26,751 nucleotides of DNA from a virus, in IMG/VR virus record IMGVR_UViG_3300042691_047306, positions 1 through 26,751 of that record; one strand, 5' to 3'. Both the position numbers and the translations under genes were made by a program. This document shows, piece by piece, positions 7,979-15,794 of this stretch; the first letter of the stretch is position 1; each line of letters starts with the position of its first letter. The notes under the pieces were generated by a model. That model saw only the letters and a program-made list of their open reading frames with translations, was not told where the DNA came from and ran no database searches.

Positions 7979-8209
7979 ATGGGAAACGCCTGGCAAGAAT
8001 ATAAGAAGAAACTTGGTGACACTCGTCCATGGGACGTAGTCAATCCTTCATCACCAAAATCGTCAGATGAAGAAGCTGATAGAAGATACTCGATATGCCA
8101 ATCATGTCCAAGTTTTCTCAAACTAACAAAACAATGTAAAGAATGTGGTTGTTTCATGCACCTAAAAACAAAATTGCAAAACGCTGAGTGCCCACTCGGG
8201 AAGTGGTGA
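7979..8209 (+). CDS. Small zinc-ribbon-like protein with conserved Cys residues
   Basis: A 76-residue protein with six cysteines: Cys40-X2-Cys43, Cys53-X2-Cys56-X-Cys58 and Cys71, within RRYSICQSCPSFLKLTKQC and CKECGCFMHLKTKLQNAECP, followed by the terminal CPLGKW. This is the signature of a small family of putative zinc-binding proteins common in cyanophages and pelagiphages next to tail genes or 2OG oxygenases; the role is unknown. The first 35 residues are polar and probably disordered. It lacks a Shine-Dalgarno sequence. Its stop overlaps the ATG of oxygenase A by one base (TGATG), so the two are probably translationally coupled, which hints at a shared task. Confidence 0.75.
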   Translation: MGNAWQEYKKKLGDTRPWDVVNPSSPKSSDEEADRRYSICQSCPSFLKLTKQCKECGCFMHLKTKLQNAECPLGKW

Positions 8210-8958
8210 TGTTTGACTTTTCCGATACTGAAACGCACGAGCACAAGCAGCATCTACTATTTGTTGATATAGACACAAATTTACCCAAAAATATTGAAGA
8301 TATCGATAAGAGGATGTTCCCGTATCCAGTCTTGGATTGTGCGCCTGAATTTAAAATATTTACACAGGATGATTTATTGAGTGCCGATGAGTGCGAGTAT
8401 TTAATTTGGCTCGCTGAAACATTGCCATCTTGGCCAGTTGGAACGATGAATTTTTGGAGTGAGCGGAATGTTGGACTTCTTACCGACATACCCAAGCACA
8501 AGCATGCAAGTGTTATAACTGCTCAATTGGTTCTTGACATACATGACAGAATTCGAAGGTTTATTTCAGATTCATTTGGTTTTGAGTGTTACGCGGACCA
8601 AATTGGTATCGTTCGTTGGCCTCCCGGCAGCTTCCAAATGCCTCATGTTGATGAGGTTCCAGAATTGGACAGAATTGCCGGTTCGGTTGTTTATCTGAAT
8701 GATTCCTATGCTGGTGGTAGAACCTACTATCCATATTATGGGAAGGAAAATACTCCACGGACTGGAACAATTTTTGCACACGACCCAGGGCAGGCGCATT
8801 TGCACGGTGTTACGCAAATACTAAATACCACAAGGTATACAATTTCATCTACGTGGTCGAAAAATCCAAAGGATTCTCGCTACGAAAGCTATTTAAAGTC
8901 GCTTAAATCATATATAGATGTAGTGCAACATGACGGAAGCCTAGGAGCACACACATAA
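8209..8958 (+). CDS. 2OG-Fe(II) oxygenase A (prolyl-4-hydroxylase-like)
   Basis: A 249-residue Fe(II)/2-oxoglutarate oxygenase. The facial triad is readable: His146-Val-Asp148 (QMPHVDEV) and distal His199 (HLHGV), with Arg209 ten residues further (TTRYTISSTW) to hold 2-oxoglutarate. Between them lies VVYLNDSYAGGRTYYPYYG, the usual YLND..GG core strand of the P4H type. The first 60 residues form an extension before the FTQDDLLSADECEYLI helix. The substrate is unknown; proline or another protein side chain is plausible from the family. ATG 8209 is preferred to an in-frame GTG at 8188 because of the TGATG junction and GGGAAG upstream. A short gap with a promoter-like element follows. Confidence 0.88.
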   Translation: MFDFSDTETHEHKQHLLFVDIDTNLPKNIEDIDKRMFPYPVLDCAPEFKIFTQDDLLSADECEYLIWLAETLPSWPVGTMNFWSERNVGLLTDIPKHKHASVITAQLVLDIHDRIRRFISDSFGFECYADQIGIVRWPPGSFQMPHVDEVPELDRIAGSVVYLNDSYAGGRTYYPYYGKENTPRTGTIFAHDPGQAHLHGVTQILNTTRYTISSTWSKNPKDSRYESYLKSLKSYIDVVQHDGSLGAHT

Positions 8959-8987
8959 ACTTCTTTTAATTCTTTACACATGATTGT

Positions 8988-8993
8988 GATAAT
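8988..8993 (+). promoter_or_regulatory. Putative -10 of a leaderless transcript (GATAAT, eight bases before ATG)
   Basis: In the 43-base gap after oxygenase A, GATAAT stands eight bases before ATG 9002, and the intervening CTTGCGTC holds no ribosome site. The region is otherwise AT-rich; TTTACA at 8973-8978 is too close to act as a standard -35. This would start a unit covering oxygenase B, the GT60-like gene and those downstream. Confidence 0.42.
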
Positions 8994-9001
8994 CTTGCGT
9001 C

Positions 9002-10057
9002 ATGTTTAAAACCACTAGCTCCGTTGACCCAATATTTGATGGCTCTACACCCGCAATTGATGCAGATGCAATCAAGGAAATACTCAATCTTGAGATTGAA
9101 CATCTTGGCAGCCCGACTACCGGAGTAGTTAGATTTCCTAACGCAATCGCTATGGACCAGCAAAAAATGAAAAAGTGGATTGATGCAAATGCCCAGGCAG
9201 CCCACGAACAGCGCTGGGAATATAGGGTTGATGATGCTGGCGTTACATATGCGGTCAATGAGGACGGCAATAAATTTTCGTTAGAGCAAATTGAAGAAGT
9301 ACCAATTCGTGTTCTTGAGCCAGTGAAAATGGAAACAGATGATGAATTTGTTGATATTTTCCGTAGCTGGGAAGACGCAATTTACAAGTGTATAATTCGC
9401 TATGTGGACCTATACCCAATGGTTCTAGGGACACTGTGGTGGAGAAGCAGGGGTCATGTCATCCGTTACGACGAGGGCGACTACCTAGGTATACACAATG
9501 ACAACGACTCAAATTTTAGGTCAACTGGCGGGAAGAGATATATACCAAAAGGTCAAATGCAGATGCGTCAGGTCTTGGCCGTCATGCTTTATGTGAATGA
9601 CTGTGTTGATGACGAGCTATTTAGTGGCGACAATTATAGTGGCGGAGAATTGACATTTCCATATCTCGGAATTGAGCACCAGCCAAAGTCCGGAGATATT
9701 GTCATTTTCCCAACAAACTTCATTGCTACGCATGGTGTCAACACCGTCAAGAGGGGGCAGCGCTACTGCTATCTTGAGTTTTGGTCGCAGGGTAGCAGCC
9801 AAGAAGAAGTGTGCGTAAATGTTGCTGAACCAAATGAGGTTGATGCATGGTGCAGGCCCCATTGGATTGATTCACTTTATGACGACTATTCACGGTATTG
9901 CATGCATTCCGAGTATCTTGAATCGTCCCTTGTTGGTAGGGCTAATCCCGTTTATCAGAATAGAAGCCTTGATAGTGAAGAGGGACACAAACAACCGTAT
10001 TCACATAACAAAGTCGTAGAGGACAATCGGCTTCGTGGCCAGATAGAGCCAGTTTAA
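9002..10057 (+). CDS. 2OG-Fe(II) oxygenase B, HLG-type paralogue
   Basis: A 351-residue oxygenase. The triad is His165-Asn-Asp167 (GIHNDND) and His244 (ATHGV), with Arg254 (GQRYCYLEFW). The N-terminal part holds EHLGSPTTGVV, related to the HLGGG motif of oxygenases F and G, and a conserved YAVNEDG..F...PIRV stretch also seen in G. The core includes LWWRSRGHVIRYDEGDYLGI and YSGGELTFPYLGIEHQPKSG. A C-terminal extension of about 80 residues after the fold (EVDAWCRPHWIDSLYDDY) has no obvious motif. The protein belongs to the closely related group B, E, F, G. It is followed one base later by the GT60-like gene, so oxygenase and glycosyltransferase are probably co-translated; this neighbour pair is the strongest contextual hint that hydroxylated protein is the glycosyl acceptor. 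Confidence 0.88.
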   Translation: MFKTTSSVDPIFDGSTPAIDADAIKEILNLEIEHLGSPTTGVVRFPNAIAMDQQKMKKWIDANAQAAHEQRWEYRVDDAGVTYAVNEDGNKFSLEQIEEVPIRVLEPVKMETDDEFVDIFRSWEDAIYKCIIRYVDLYPMVLGTLWWRSRGHVIRYDEGDYLGIHNDNDSNFRSTGGKRYIPKGQMQMRQVLAVMLYVNDCVDDELFSGDNYSGGELTFPYLGIEHQPKSGDIVIFPTNFIATHGVNTVKRGQRYCYLEFWSQGSSQEEVCVNVAEPNEVDAWCRPHWIDSLYDDYSRYCMHSEYLESSLVGRANPVYQNRSLDSEEGHKQPYSHNKVVEDNRLRGQIEPV

Positions 10058-10058
10058 G

Positions 10059-11057
10059 ATGCGAACGCACTCCAGCAATTGGGAAGCACATCTTGCATCA
10101 AACCAGAATATATTTGTAACAATCCCGTCCCTGAATGAAAATGACTTATTAAATACAATTTCTGATTTGTACAGCAAGGCAGATAATCCACAGTCCGTAT
10201 TTGTCGGTATATGTAATCAAAAAACCGATGGACAGTTTGAAGATTTTTCACAATTTGAAAACGTTCGATTCACGAATATTGATTCAGATAAAATACGCGG
10301 TATCGGGATTGCGCGTATTGAATCTCTGTGGCTGTGGAGTGGACAGAAATACATTTTGCAAATTGATGCTCATAGCAGATTTGTTGAATCTTGGGACTCA
10401 ATCCTAATTGCCTGGTATTTGAAACTGGAGTCTCTAAACCCAAACTGCGTCATATCACAGAGGCCGTGCGCATTTACAAAAACAATTGATGGGAAAATTA
10501 ATTTTGACGAGAGCATACCAAGTATTCAAAAATTGCGTGAATTTCAAATCCTTGATGCAACTGAAAAATTAACAAAGTCTGAGTTTTCATCTGAGCAAAG
10601 GAATGCAATATCCAACAATATTTCCCATGTTTTTGAATACCCTGAGTTTGTCGAGCACTATTTCGTGGCGGGTGGTTTTATATTTTCTATCTATAAATTT
10701 TTTATGGATGTATTACCAGACCCACGGATTGCATTTTTTGGAGAAGAACACACCTTGCCAATTAGGGCATCAGCAAATGGTTACTCGATTTATGCCATAA
10801 ATGAGAGAGTCGTCTACACCTTAGAAAAAACAGATGAATACTTGAATTCGGCAGATGCTTCCGCAAATTGGCATAATATTTATTCTGTCGATTCAGTCAG
10901 TACAACATATTTACATTTTTTTGATTCGTACACTAAAATATTACTAGGCCAAGAATTTGGGTACTATGGCGCAACGGATATTATTGCATATGAAACGTAT
11001 ATAGACAATATGGGATTTGACTATCGTTCCATTGAGGGGATATACACATATGATTGA
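10059..11057 (+). CDS. GT60-like glycosyltransferase (GlcNAc transferase family, PF11397)
   Basis: A 332-residue glycosyltransferase. Residues 17-55 (NIFVTIPSLNENDLLNTISD, ADNPQSVFVGICNQ) match the opening of the PF11397 / CAZy GT60 family. RGIGIAR (80-86) and the donor/metal motif YILQIDAHSRFVESWD (98-113, with Asp103-Ala-His105 in place of the classical DXD) follow, and FVAGGFIFSIYKFF with FFGEEHTLPIRA (227-237) marks the acceptor side. The characterised member in Dictyostelium adds GlcNAc to hydroxyproline 143 of Skp1, made by the prolyl hydroxylase PhyA; trypanosome members act on Thr or Ser of mucins. Here the gene lies between two 2OG oxygenases, so hydroxyproline on a phage or host protein is the natural acceptor to propose. 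Soluble, no membrane segment. The enzyme's donor sugar and acceptor are inferred, not visible. Confidence 0.85.
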   Translation: MRTHSSNWEAHLASNQNIFVTIPSLNENDLLNTISDLYSKADNPQSVFVGICNQKTDGQFEDFSQFENVRFTNIDSDKIRGIGIARIESLWLWSGQKYILQIDAHSRFVESWDSILIAWYLKLESLNPNCVISQRPCAFTKTIDGKINFDESIPSIQKLREFQILDATEKLTKSEFSSEQRNAISNNISHVFEYPEFVEHYFVAGGFIFSIYKFFMDVLPDPRIAFFGEEHTLPIRASANGYSIYAINERVVYTLEKTDEYLNSADASANWHNIYSVDSVSTTYLHFFDSYTKILLGQEFGYYGATDIIAYETYIDNMGFDYRSIEGIYTYD

Positions 11058-11607
11058 GCCAATTGGATTCCCGGGTTCAGATGTATTTATGGCTAGGAAC
11101 ATTTTCACAAAAAAAGAAATTGATTTGTTTCTTGATGTTTTTCTAACCACACAAAACCCATCATCCAGCGCAGAAGAACTATCAGGTCAATTTAAAAATA
11201 TTCAGATTAATGCCGAGAACATTGATATTGCGCAAAGGATGATTGCATTACTCGAAAACGCGCTCCGCACGGCGTATGGGGATACGTTCAAGCCCATTTT
11301 ATTACCCGACACGCGAACGTCGATTAAAATACAGGAAACTGGTCAAATGCACCCAATACATAGTGATTCGGCAAAAACCACTCACTCTGGGGGTGTGTAC
11401 GGAGAAATGCTCGCATATTCCGGAATACTCTCACTTTCGGATGATTATGATGGCGGTGAAATCAATTTTCCCGGAGATGGGGTATTCACAAAACTCGATG
11501 CCGGTTCAGCATTATTTTTCCCATCACAAAAACATATTCACCAAGTAGAACGCGTGTTATCCGGAACACGCTATACGTTTTTAACTTTTTGGGAACACTG
11601 TGAATAA
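11050..11607 (+). CDS. 2OG-Fe(II) oxygenase C (compact)
   Basis: A compact 185-residue oxygenase. The triad is His104-Ser-Asp106 (HPIHSDS) and His164 (HIHQV), with Arg174 (GTRYTFLTFW). The core strand is SLSDDYDGGEINFPG. It lacks the extensions of its larger relatives and resembles bacterial P4H-fold enzymes of PF13640 type. I chose ATG 11050 over an upstream TTG because GAGGGG lies at 11035-11040 and because it gives an eight-base overlap with the glycosyltransferase stop, a geometry repeated at other junctions in this window. Position right after the GT60-like gene suggests a common pathway. Confidence 0.86.
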   Translation: MIEPIGFPGSDVFMARNIFTKKEIDLFLDVFLTTQNPSSSAEELSGQFKNIQINAENIDIAQRMIALLENALRTAYGDTFKPILLPDTRTSIKIQETGQMHPIHSDSAKTTHSGGVYGEMLAYSGILSLSDDYDGGEINFPGDGVFTKLDAGSALFFPSQKHIHQVERVLSGTRYTFLTFWEHCE

Positions 11608-12640
11608 TGAAAATCTATTTGATATTTTGCAAAAATTTAAGTCTGTAAAAATATCAGACATTCAAATTGACCCATTCGGATACTGTAATGCAAAGTGTTG
11701 GTTCTGTCCAGTTAGCACGCATGGGAACATAACCTCATACTCCAAACATATGGAGCTAGATATGCTAGAAAAAATACTTCAAGATATTTATTCAGAAAAA
11801 CTTTCTCCGACTGGCATTATTTCAAGTCGATTAACCCAAATACATACCGCACATTATAACGAAATACTGTTATACAAGTATTTTGAAGAGTTTTTACAAT
11901 TGTTGTCCAGATTCGATTTCAAAATGGTTATTTTGTCAAACGGCGTTAATTTAACACCACAAAAAATAGATATAATAAATAAATATTCTTCTTCTGTGAG
12001 CGGCATACATCTAAATATTCCTGCATTTGAGCGTGAATTGTGGGCTGAGCGTACAGGAATGCGGCCAAGTGGATTTGATTCATTGATTGATAACATAAAA
12101 TACGCAGAAACTAATTTGCAGTACTTTGTTCATATAAACGCATTTACAATTGGAGTTAACTGTCCAACAGCATACTCGATGGACACTCATGGCGGTGCAA
12201 TGACAAAAATGCAAAATTTTCCGAGTATTGACCTGGACCCAGCATGCGGCGAGCTACAAACCCAGATATCAATTGCGCGTTCAATATTTCCATCAATTCC
12301 AGTCAACTCTGAAGAGCACTTACATGATAGGGCTGGGATGCTCGACGAAGCCGCCGTATTCTCTAATGCAATAAAACTAAATCCGCAAAAGCGTGCAAAA
12401 GCAGTCGGTTGCGAATATGGCTCGAACGGCAGAATCTTTGGGTGGCTAAATATAAACAGTAAAGCTGAAACATTTTTATGTTGCAATGATTTCAAATACG
12501 AGTATGTATTTGGTAATTTGTTGACACATAAACTGAGAGATGTATGGTTAAGTAGGCAGCACGCAGAGGTTGTAGATATGGCGCTGGCAAATATTTGCAC
12601 AAAGTGTATTCATGCGGTATGGGAAAACCACGATGTATGA
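11600..12640 (+). CDS. Radical SAM protein with SPASM-like C-terminus
   Basis: A 346-residue radical S-adenosylmethionine enzyme. The [4Fe-4S] motif is complete: Cys29-X3-Cys33-X2-Cys36 (FGYCNAKCWFCPVS). The body follows the family pattern with MVILSNGVNLTPQKI (strand 4), GIHLNIPAFERELW and a C-terminal region with extra cysteines (AVGCEYGSNG, ETFLCCNDF, FGNLLTHKLRDVW, NICTKCIHAV) that looks like a SPASM or twitch domain binding further clusters. SPASM enzymes often modify peptides or proteins. The start is a GTG at 11600 with GGGAA at 11591-11595, overlapping oxygenase C by eight bases. Whether it acts on the same substrate as the oxygenases is unknown, but it shares their transcription unit. 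Substrate not deducible. Confidence 0.85.
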   Translation: MNNENLFDILQKFKSVKISDIQIDPFGYCNAKCWFCPVSTHGNITSYSKHMELDMLEKILQDIYSEKLSPTGIISSRLTQIHTAHYNEILLYKYFEEFLQLLSRFDFKMVILSNGVNLTPQKIDIINKYSSSVSGIHLNIPAFERELWAERTGMRPSGFDSLIDNIKYAETNLQYFVHINAFTIGVNCPTAYSMDTHGGAMTKMQNFPSIDLDPACGELQTQISIARSIFPSIPVNSEEHLHDRAGMLDEAAVFSNAIKLNPQKRAKAVGCEYGSNGRIFGWLNINSKAETFLCCNDFKYEYVFGNLLTHKLRDVWLSRQHAEVVDMALANICTKCIHAVWENHDV

Positions 12641-13487
12641 AAATTCAATTTTTGACATGCAATATGACGACATATTGCGTAATATCGACCGATTGATTGA
12701 AGTATTCCGTAATAACGGTCTTGTAATATTCAGGCAACTGCATGCATCGGAGGAGCAGCAGTACTCAGTCTTGACATTGTTTGGCGACGCTCTCGGATGG
12801 AATCCAAATTCAATAAACGGTAATCTGATAAAACATTGGGTGAGATACGACGAAAATCATTCCGTATCAATTGACTTGAGGCAAAAATTTGGACCCCATC
12901 CGCTTGATGAAAATATACTTATTCACTGGCACCTAGAACATATAGAAAATGATGTACCGCAAGTTGGGGCGGCATGGAACATGATTAAAAATAACAACCC
13001 GAACCCAGATGCTGGTTCTACCGGTTTTGTTAGTTGCTACGCAGATAGACTGCTCCCCAGTATTGAGCATTTGAATTTCCTACGTAGTACTACAATCATG
13101 TGCACAGAAAACACTGGTTGGGAGATGGGTTGGGACTCGGCTGTCAGGCAATCAGTGATAAGCCATCAAATTACTGGTAAAGAAGTTTTAAGGCTGTGCC
13201 CACTTGGCCACACCCAGACTGTTATTTCTGTCGATGGAAAACCACCAACGCCGGATGACCAAAAACTAATGAATGAAATTACGTGGTGGTTTTTGCGCAC
13301 GGTCTGGGGTAATGCGGATGTTCAGTTTTGGTGGAACTGGTCTGCCGGAGATATGATTATTCCTGATTTAACAGTAATGGCCCATGCTGTAAAAAATGGT
13401 TTTAAGCACAACGAGAGAAGATTTATTGGATACTGGGCTTTTGGTGACGGCTACGAAAAGCGTATGCTTGGTCAATTAAGAACTTGA
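12633..13487 (+). CDS. TauD/TfdA-like 2OG oxygenase D
   Basis: A 284-residue oxygenase of the TauD/TfdA kind rather than the P4H kind. Readable features are RNNGLVIFRQL (strand near the N-terminus), the metal motif His100-Leu-Glu102 (IHWHLEH), distal His251 in WSAGDMIIPDLTVMAHAV, and a basic pair at 262-263 (ERRFIGYWAFGDG) for 2-oxoglutarate. Family members hydroxylate small acids, taurine, amino acids or sugars, so this enzyme may act on a metabolite or a sugar substituent rather than protein. An in-frame ATG at 12612 is an alternative start; 12633 is preferred because of GGGAAAACC ahead of it and an eight-base overlap with the preceding gene. It ends the plus-strand block and overlaps the opposing oxygenase E by 12 bases. 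Confidence 0.82.
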   Translation: MYENSIFDMQYDDILRNIDRLIEVFRNNGLVIFRQLHASEEQQYSVLTLFGDALGWNPNSINGNLIKHWVRYDENHSVSIDLRQKFGPHPLDENILIHWHLEHIENDVPQVGAAWNMIKNNNPNPDAGSTGFVSCYADRLLPSIEHLNFLRSTTIMCTENTGWEMGWDSAVRQSVISHQITGKEVLRLCPLGHTQTVISVDGKPPTPDDQKLMNEITWWFLRTVWGNADVQFWWNWSAGDMIIPDLTVMAHAVKNGFKHNERRFIGYWAFGDGYEKRMLGQLRT

Positions 13488-14258
13488 CAGAACACCGACT
13501 GGAACATATTCGTAATTTAAACCTTCTATCTTGGCTATGTCATTTTTCAGGTTTATCAGCCACTTAAAATTTGCTTTTTCTAGTTCCATCGATTCATAGT
13601 CGCACTCAGGGAGCCCGTGGCAAAACCACGAAAGATATGAATACCTAATACCAGACACAACTGGAAGAATCTCGTGTGCACCCATGTAGCTTGATGGGTA
13701 AACGGTTACTGAACCAACTTTTGCCCTGTGCGTTATGCCCCATGTCCTAAATCTAAGTTCTCCACCTTCGTAATTGTCGTTTATGGCCACCGTGGTGGTG
13801 AGCGTGTTATATAGCGGCGCTATGTGCAATGGGTTATAGGTTTCCCCGTCGTACGGCAATCCACAGTCGGAGTGTACGCCAATGTACTGACCTGGCTCAT
13901 ACATTGCCACGTGACCATCTGTTCTCCATGTCAGCTCTGAAACAGCAACCGGAAATACTTTTCCGTATATTGTTACTGCTTTATATATGCCATCGTCTAT
14001 TGATTTTTTTATTAATGCATCCTCAGCGGTCTCGCCAATATAGCCAAACTTGTCAAAACGTGTTGGTCTCGTGTCTACAGATGTTTTGTCGAATTCGTAT
14101 CCTCCCTCATTTCTTTCAACAAATTCGTCTATTGAGGAGTAGCCCTGTGGAACCGAGTTACTCTGAACCCTTGCCATCCACTCAAGGCTTTGCTGATTGT
14201 TTAAATCAATCAAGCCTTCTATGTTCAGTATTCCATTGCCAAGGTGGGTGATAATCAT
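13476..14258 (-). CDS. 2OG-Fe(II) oxygenase E, HLG-type paralogue
   Basis: A 260-residue oxygenase and last gene of the minus-strand block. It begins MIITHLGNGI, close to the HLGGG motif of F and G. Triad: His129-Ser-Asp131 (GVHSDCG), His195 (GAHEI) and Arg205 (GIRYSYLSWFCHG). The core strand is NDNYEGGELRFRTWG. It starts with a four-base ATGA overlap with oxygenase F. The long N-terminal part (residues 20-110) includes ERNEGGYEFDKTSVDTRP, where B, F and G have a related Val-Asn-x-Gly-Gly element; it is the most diverged member of the group. It converges on the TauD-like gene without a visible terminator between them. Confidence 0.87.
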   Translation of the reverse strand: MIITHLGNGILNIEGLIDLNNQQSLEWMARVQSNSVPQGYSSIDEFVERNEGGYEFDKTSVDTRPTRFDKFGYIGETAEDALIKKSIDDGIYKAVTIYGKVFPVAVSELTWRTDGHVAMYEPGQYIGVHSDCGLPYDGETYNPLHIAPLYNTLTTTVAINDNYEGGELRFRTWGITHRAKVGSVTVYPSSYMGAHEILPVVSGIRYSYLSWFCHGLPECDYESMELEKANFKWLINLKNDIAKIEGLNYEYVPVGVLSSS

Positions 14259-15121
14259 GAGTGCATGCTTTCAACTAGCGACAATGCGTGAGCTGGGGCT
14301 TCTGGACCAAGAGATTCAAGGTGTTTTTTAAAATCGTTCCTAAGGTTCGGTAAATAAATATTTGTTGCTATCGAGGCCATTTCTGGTTTTTCTATAGGGT
14401 CTTCTACGGCTTCGTTGTATGCGGGATTTGGACTGCCGTGCGAATACCAACCTAAATAGGAATACCTATTACCAGATGTAACTGGTTTAACTTCATGGGC
14501 AGCCATAAAGTTTGATGGAAACATCAGAATGTCTCCAGCATTTGGCTGATATTCAATATCCAAATAATTGAAATAATGGCTTCCGCCTTCAAAATTGTCA
14601 TTCAAATACACAATGCACGATACTGTGTTTCGTGTGGCAAGTTGGTCTGGTGGTTCAGGCATTCCGTATAGGTAATCTGCGCTTGTATCTGAGTGTTGAC
14701 CAAGAAAAGTTCCGCCGTGCTCTGTCGAGTAAGAAACAATGTGGCCCTTTACCTTCCACCACACATTTTTATAGGCTAATGGAAATAATACAAAATATTT
14801 AATTAAACATGAATATTTTGACTCTTCAACAAAATCCAAAAATGCTTTAACATCAGTGTCGTCTGTTCTATGTATTGCTGAACCACGTCTTGGCATTTGC
14901 CTAACCCCATCGGCGTCAAAATAGTACCCGCTTTTATTTAGGTAAGCCATTTTGCCTGTCTCTGGGTCGACTGCTTCGGTATACATCTGTTCTCTCTCAA
15001 GAGAAACCTGACGTTCGGCAAATGAGCACGCCCAATTTACATCAAAAGAAATTGCGTTTTCGAACAACACAACACCACCACCAAGGTGTTTTGCAGGTGG
15101 ATTATTGAACTTCCAGCTCAT
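14255..15121 (-). CDS. 2OG-Fe(II) oxygenase F, HLG-type paralogue
   Basis: A 288-residue oxygenase. The N-terminus carries KHLGGGVVLFENAISFD (residues 10-26), nearly the same as oxygenase G, then an ALYNKSGY-type stretch (MAYLNKSGYYFDADGVRQMP). Triad: His143-Ser-Asp145 (GQHSDTS), His209 (AAHEV) and Arg219 (GNRYSYLGWYSHG). Core strand: VYLNDNFEGGSHYFNYLD, where the second Gly is followed by Ser instead of the usual Glu. It overlaps the methyltransferase upstream by four bases (ATGA). With E, G and B it forms a set of duplicated genes that share termini but differ in the loop between the Asp and the core strand. Confidence 0.88.
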   Translation of the reverse strand: MSWKFNNPPAKHLGGGVVLFENAISFDVNWACSFAERQVSLEREQMYTEAVDPETGKMAYLNKSGYYFDADGVRQMPRRGSAIHRTDDTDVKAFLDFVEESKYSCLIKYFVLFPLAYKNVWWKVKGHIVSYSTEHGGTFLGQHSDTSADYLYGMPEPPDQLATRNTVSCIVYLNDNFEGGSHYFNYLDIEYQPNAGDILMFPSNFMAAHEVKPVTSGNRYSYLGWYSHGSPNPAYNEAVEDPIEKPEMASIATNIYLPNLRNDFKKHLESLGPEAPAHALSLVESMHS

Positions 15122-15789
15122 ATTTTTGTGAATACTATGACCTGTGCTGTATCTTCGTATTCATCCGATTCCCACATTTTGACGTTGGTTTGTTTTACGT
15201 TACCTATTGCGCTACCTGCTTCAAGGCGGTTTATTTCCTCTTCATATCCCTCTTCATCGTAGGAGGACTTCTTTACGCTTATTACCGCTTTGCCGCCGCT
15301 TTTAAGCAGCTGCAATAAATGCTCAATATTACTTGGTCCAAGATGTTTTGTTGTGAACAGTCCTGCGCTTACGACCCCGTCATACACACCGTGAAGTGTC
15401 GTATTTGTATTCTTTGCATTATCAACAAAAAGGTCTTTGTATATTTCCGTCCAACTAAAATCAGAGGCAGCTTTTTCTTCCGTTACCTTAAGCATTTCTT
15501 CTGAAATGTCAAGACCATCTAGCTTCAATTTCGGGCTTGTTTTTGAAAGAGCCACACCAACTTCGCCAGTTCCACATCCAACGTCGATGCAGCGAACTCC
15601 TTCGCCATAACCAAATTCTTCAAATGCAATTTTTGCGACATTTTCAGCAAGTACATACTGTTTTGTTTTTAAAAAATTATCGTATGTTCCCGCCTGGCTG
15701 TCGTAGTAACGGGCAATGAAACTATCGCCTTGCTCCTCGTACATCCCAATTGCAATATAAAGGCTTTCGACTTCTGCTGGTATCTTCAT
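15118..15789 (-). CDS. SAM-dependent methyltransferase (class I)
   Basis: A 223-residue class I methyltransferase. Motif I is clear at residues 68-78 (IDVGCGTGEVG), followed by LDGLDISEEMLKV (acidic end of strand 2), KDLF, and GVVSAGLFTTKHL (motif IV-like), GGKAVISVKK (motif VI). About 60 helical residues precede motif I (ARYYDSQAGTYDNFL), an arrangement found in UbiE/COQ5-like and small-molecule methyltransferases. It lies between a diiron enzyme and an oxygenase, five bases after the former's stop. Substrate unknown; a hydroxyl, amine or carboxyl made by one of the neighbours would be consistent. Confidence 0.85.
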   Translation of the reverse strand: MKIPAEVESLYIAIGMYEEQGDSFIARYYDSQAGTYDNFLKTKQYVLAENVAKIAFEEFGYGEGVRCIDVGCGTGEVGVALSKTSPKLKLDGLDISEEMLKVTEEKAASDFSWTEIYKDLFVDNAKNTNTTLHGVYDGVVSAGLFTTKHLGPSNIEHLLQLLKSGGKAVISVKKSSYDEEGYEEEINRLEAGSAIGNVKQTNVKMWESDEYEDTAQVIVFTKI

Positions 15790-15794
15790 GATTT

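Noticed and set aside
8188-8208. In-frame GTG start adding seven residues to oxygenase A
   Set aside because: ATG 8209 forms a TGATG junction with the preceding stop and has GGGAAG ahead; the upstream GTG lies deep inside the previous gene with no ribosome site.
12187-12600. 137-residue minus-strand frame opposite the radical SAM gene
   Set aside because: The plus frame has the CX3CX2C motif and a SPASM-like tail; the minus frame has no domain and no start signals.
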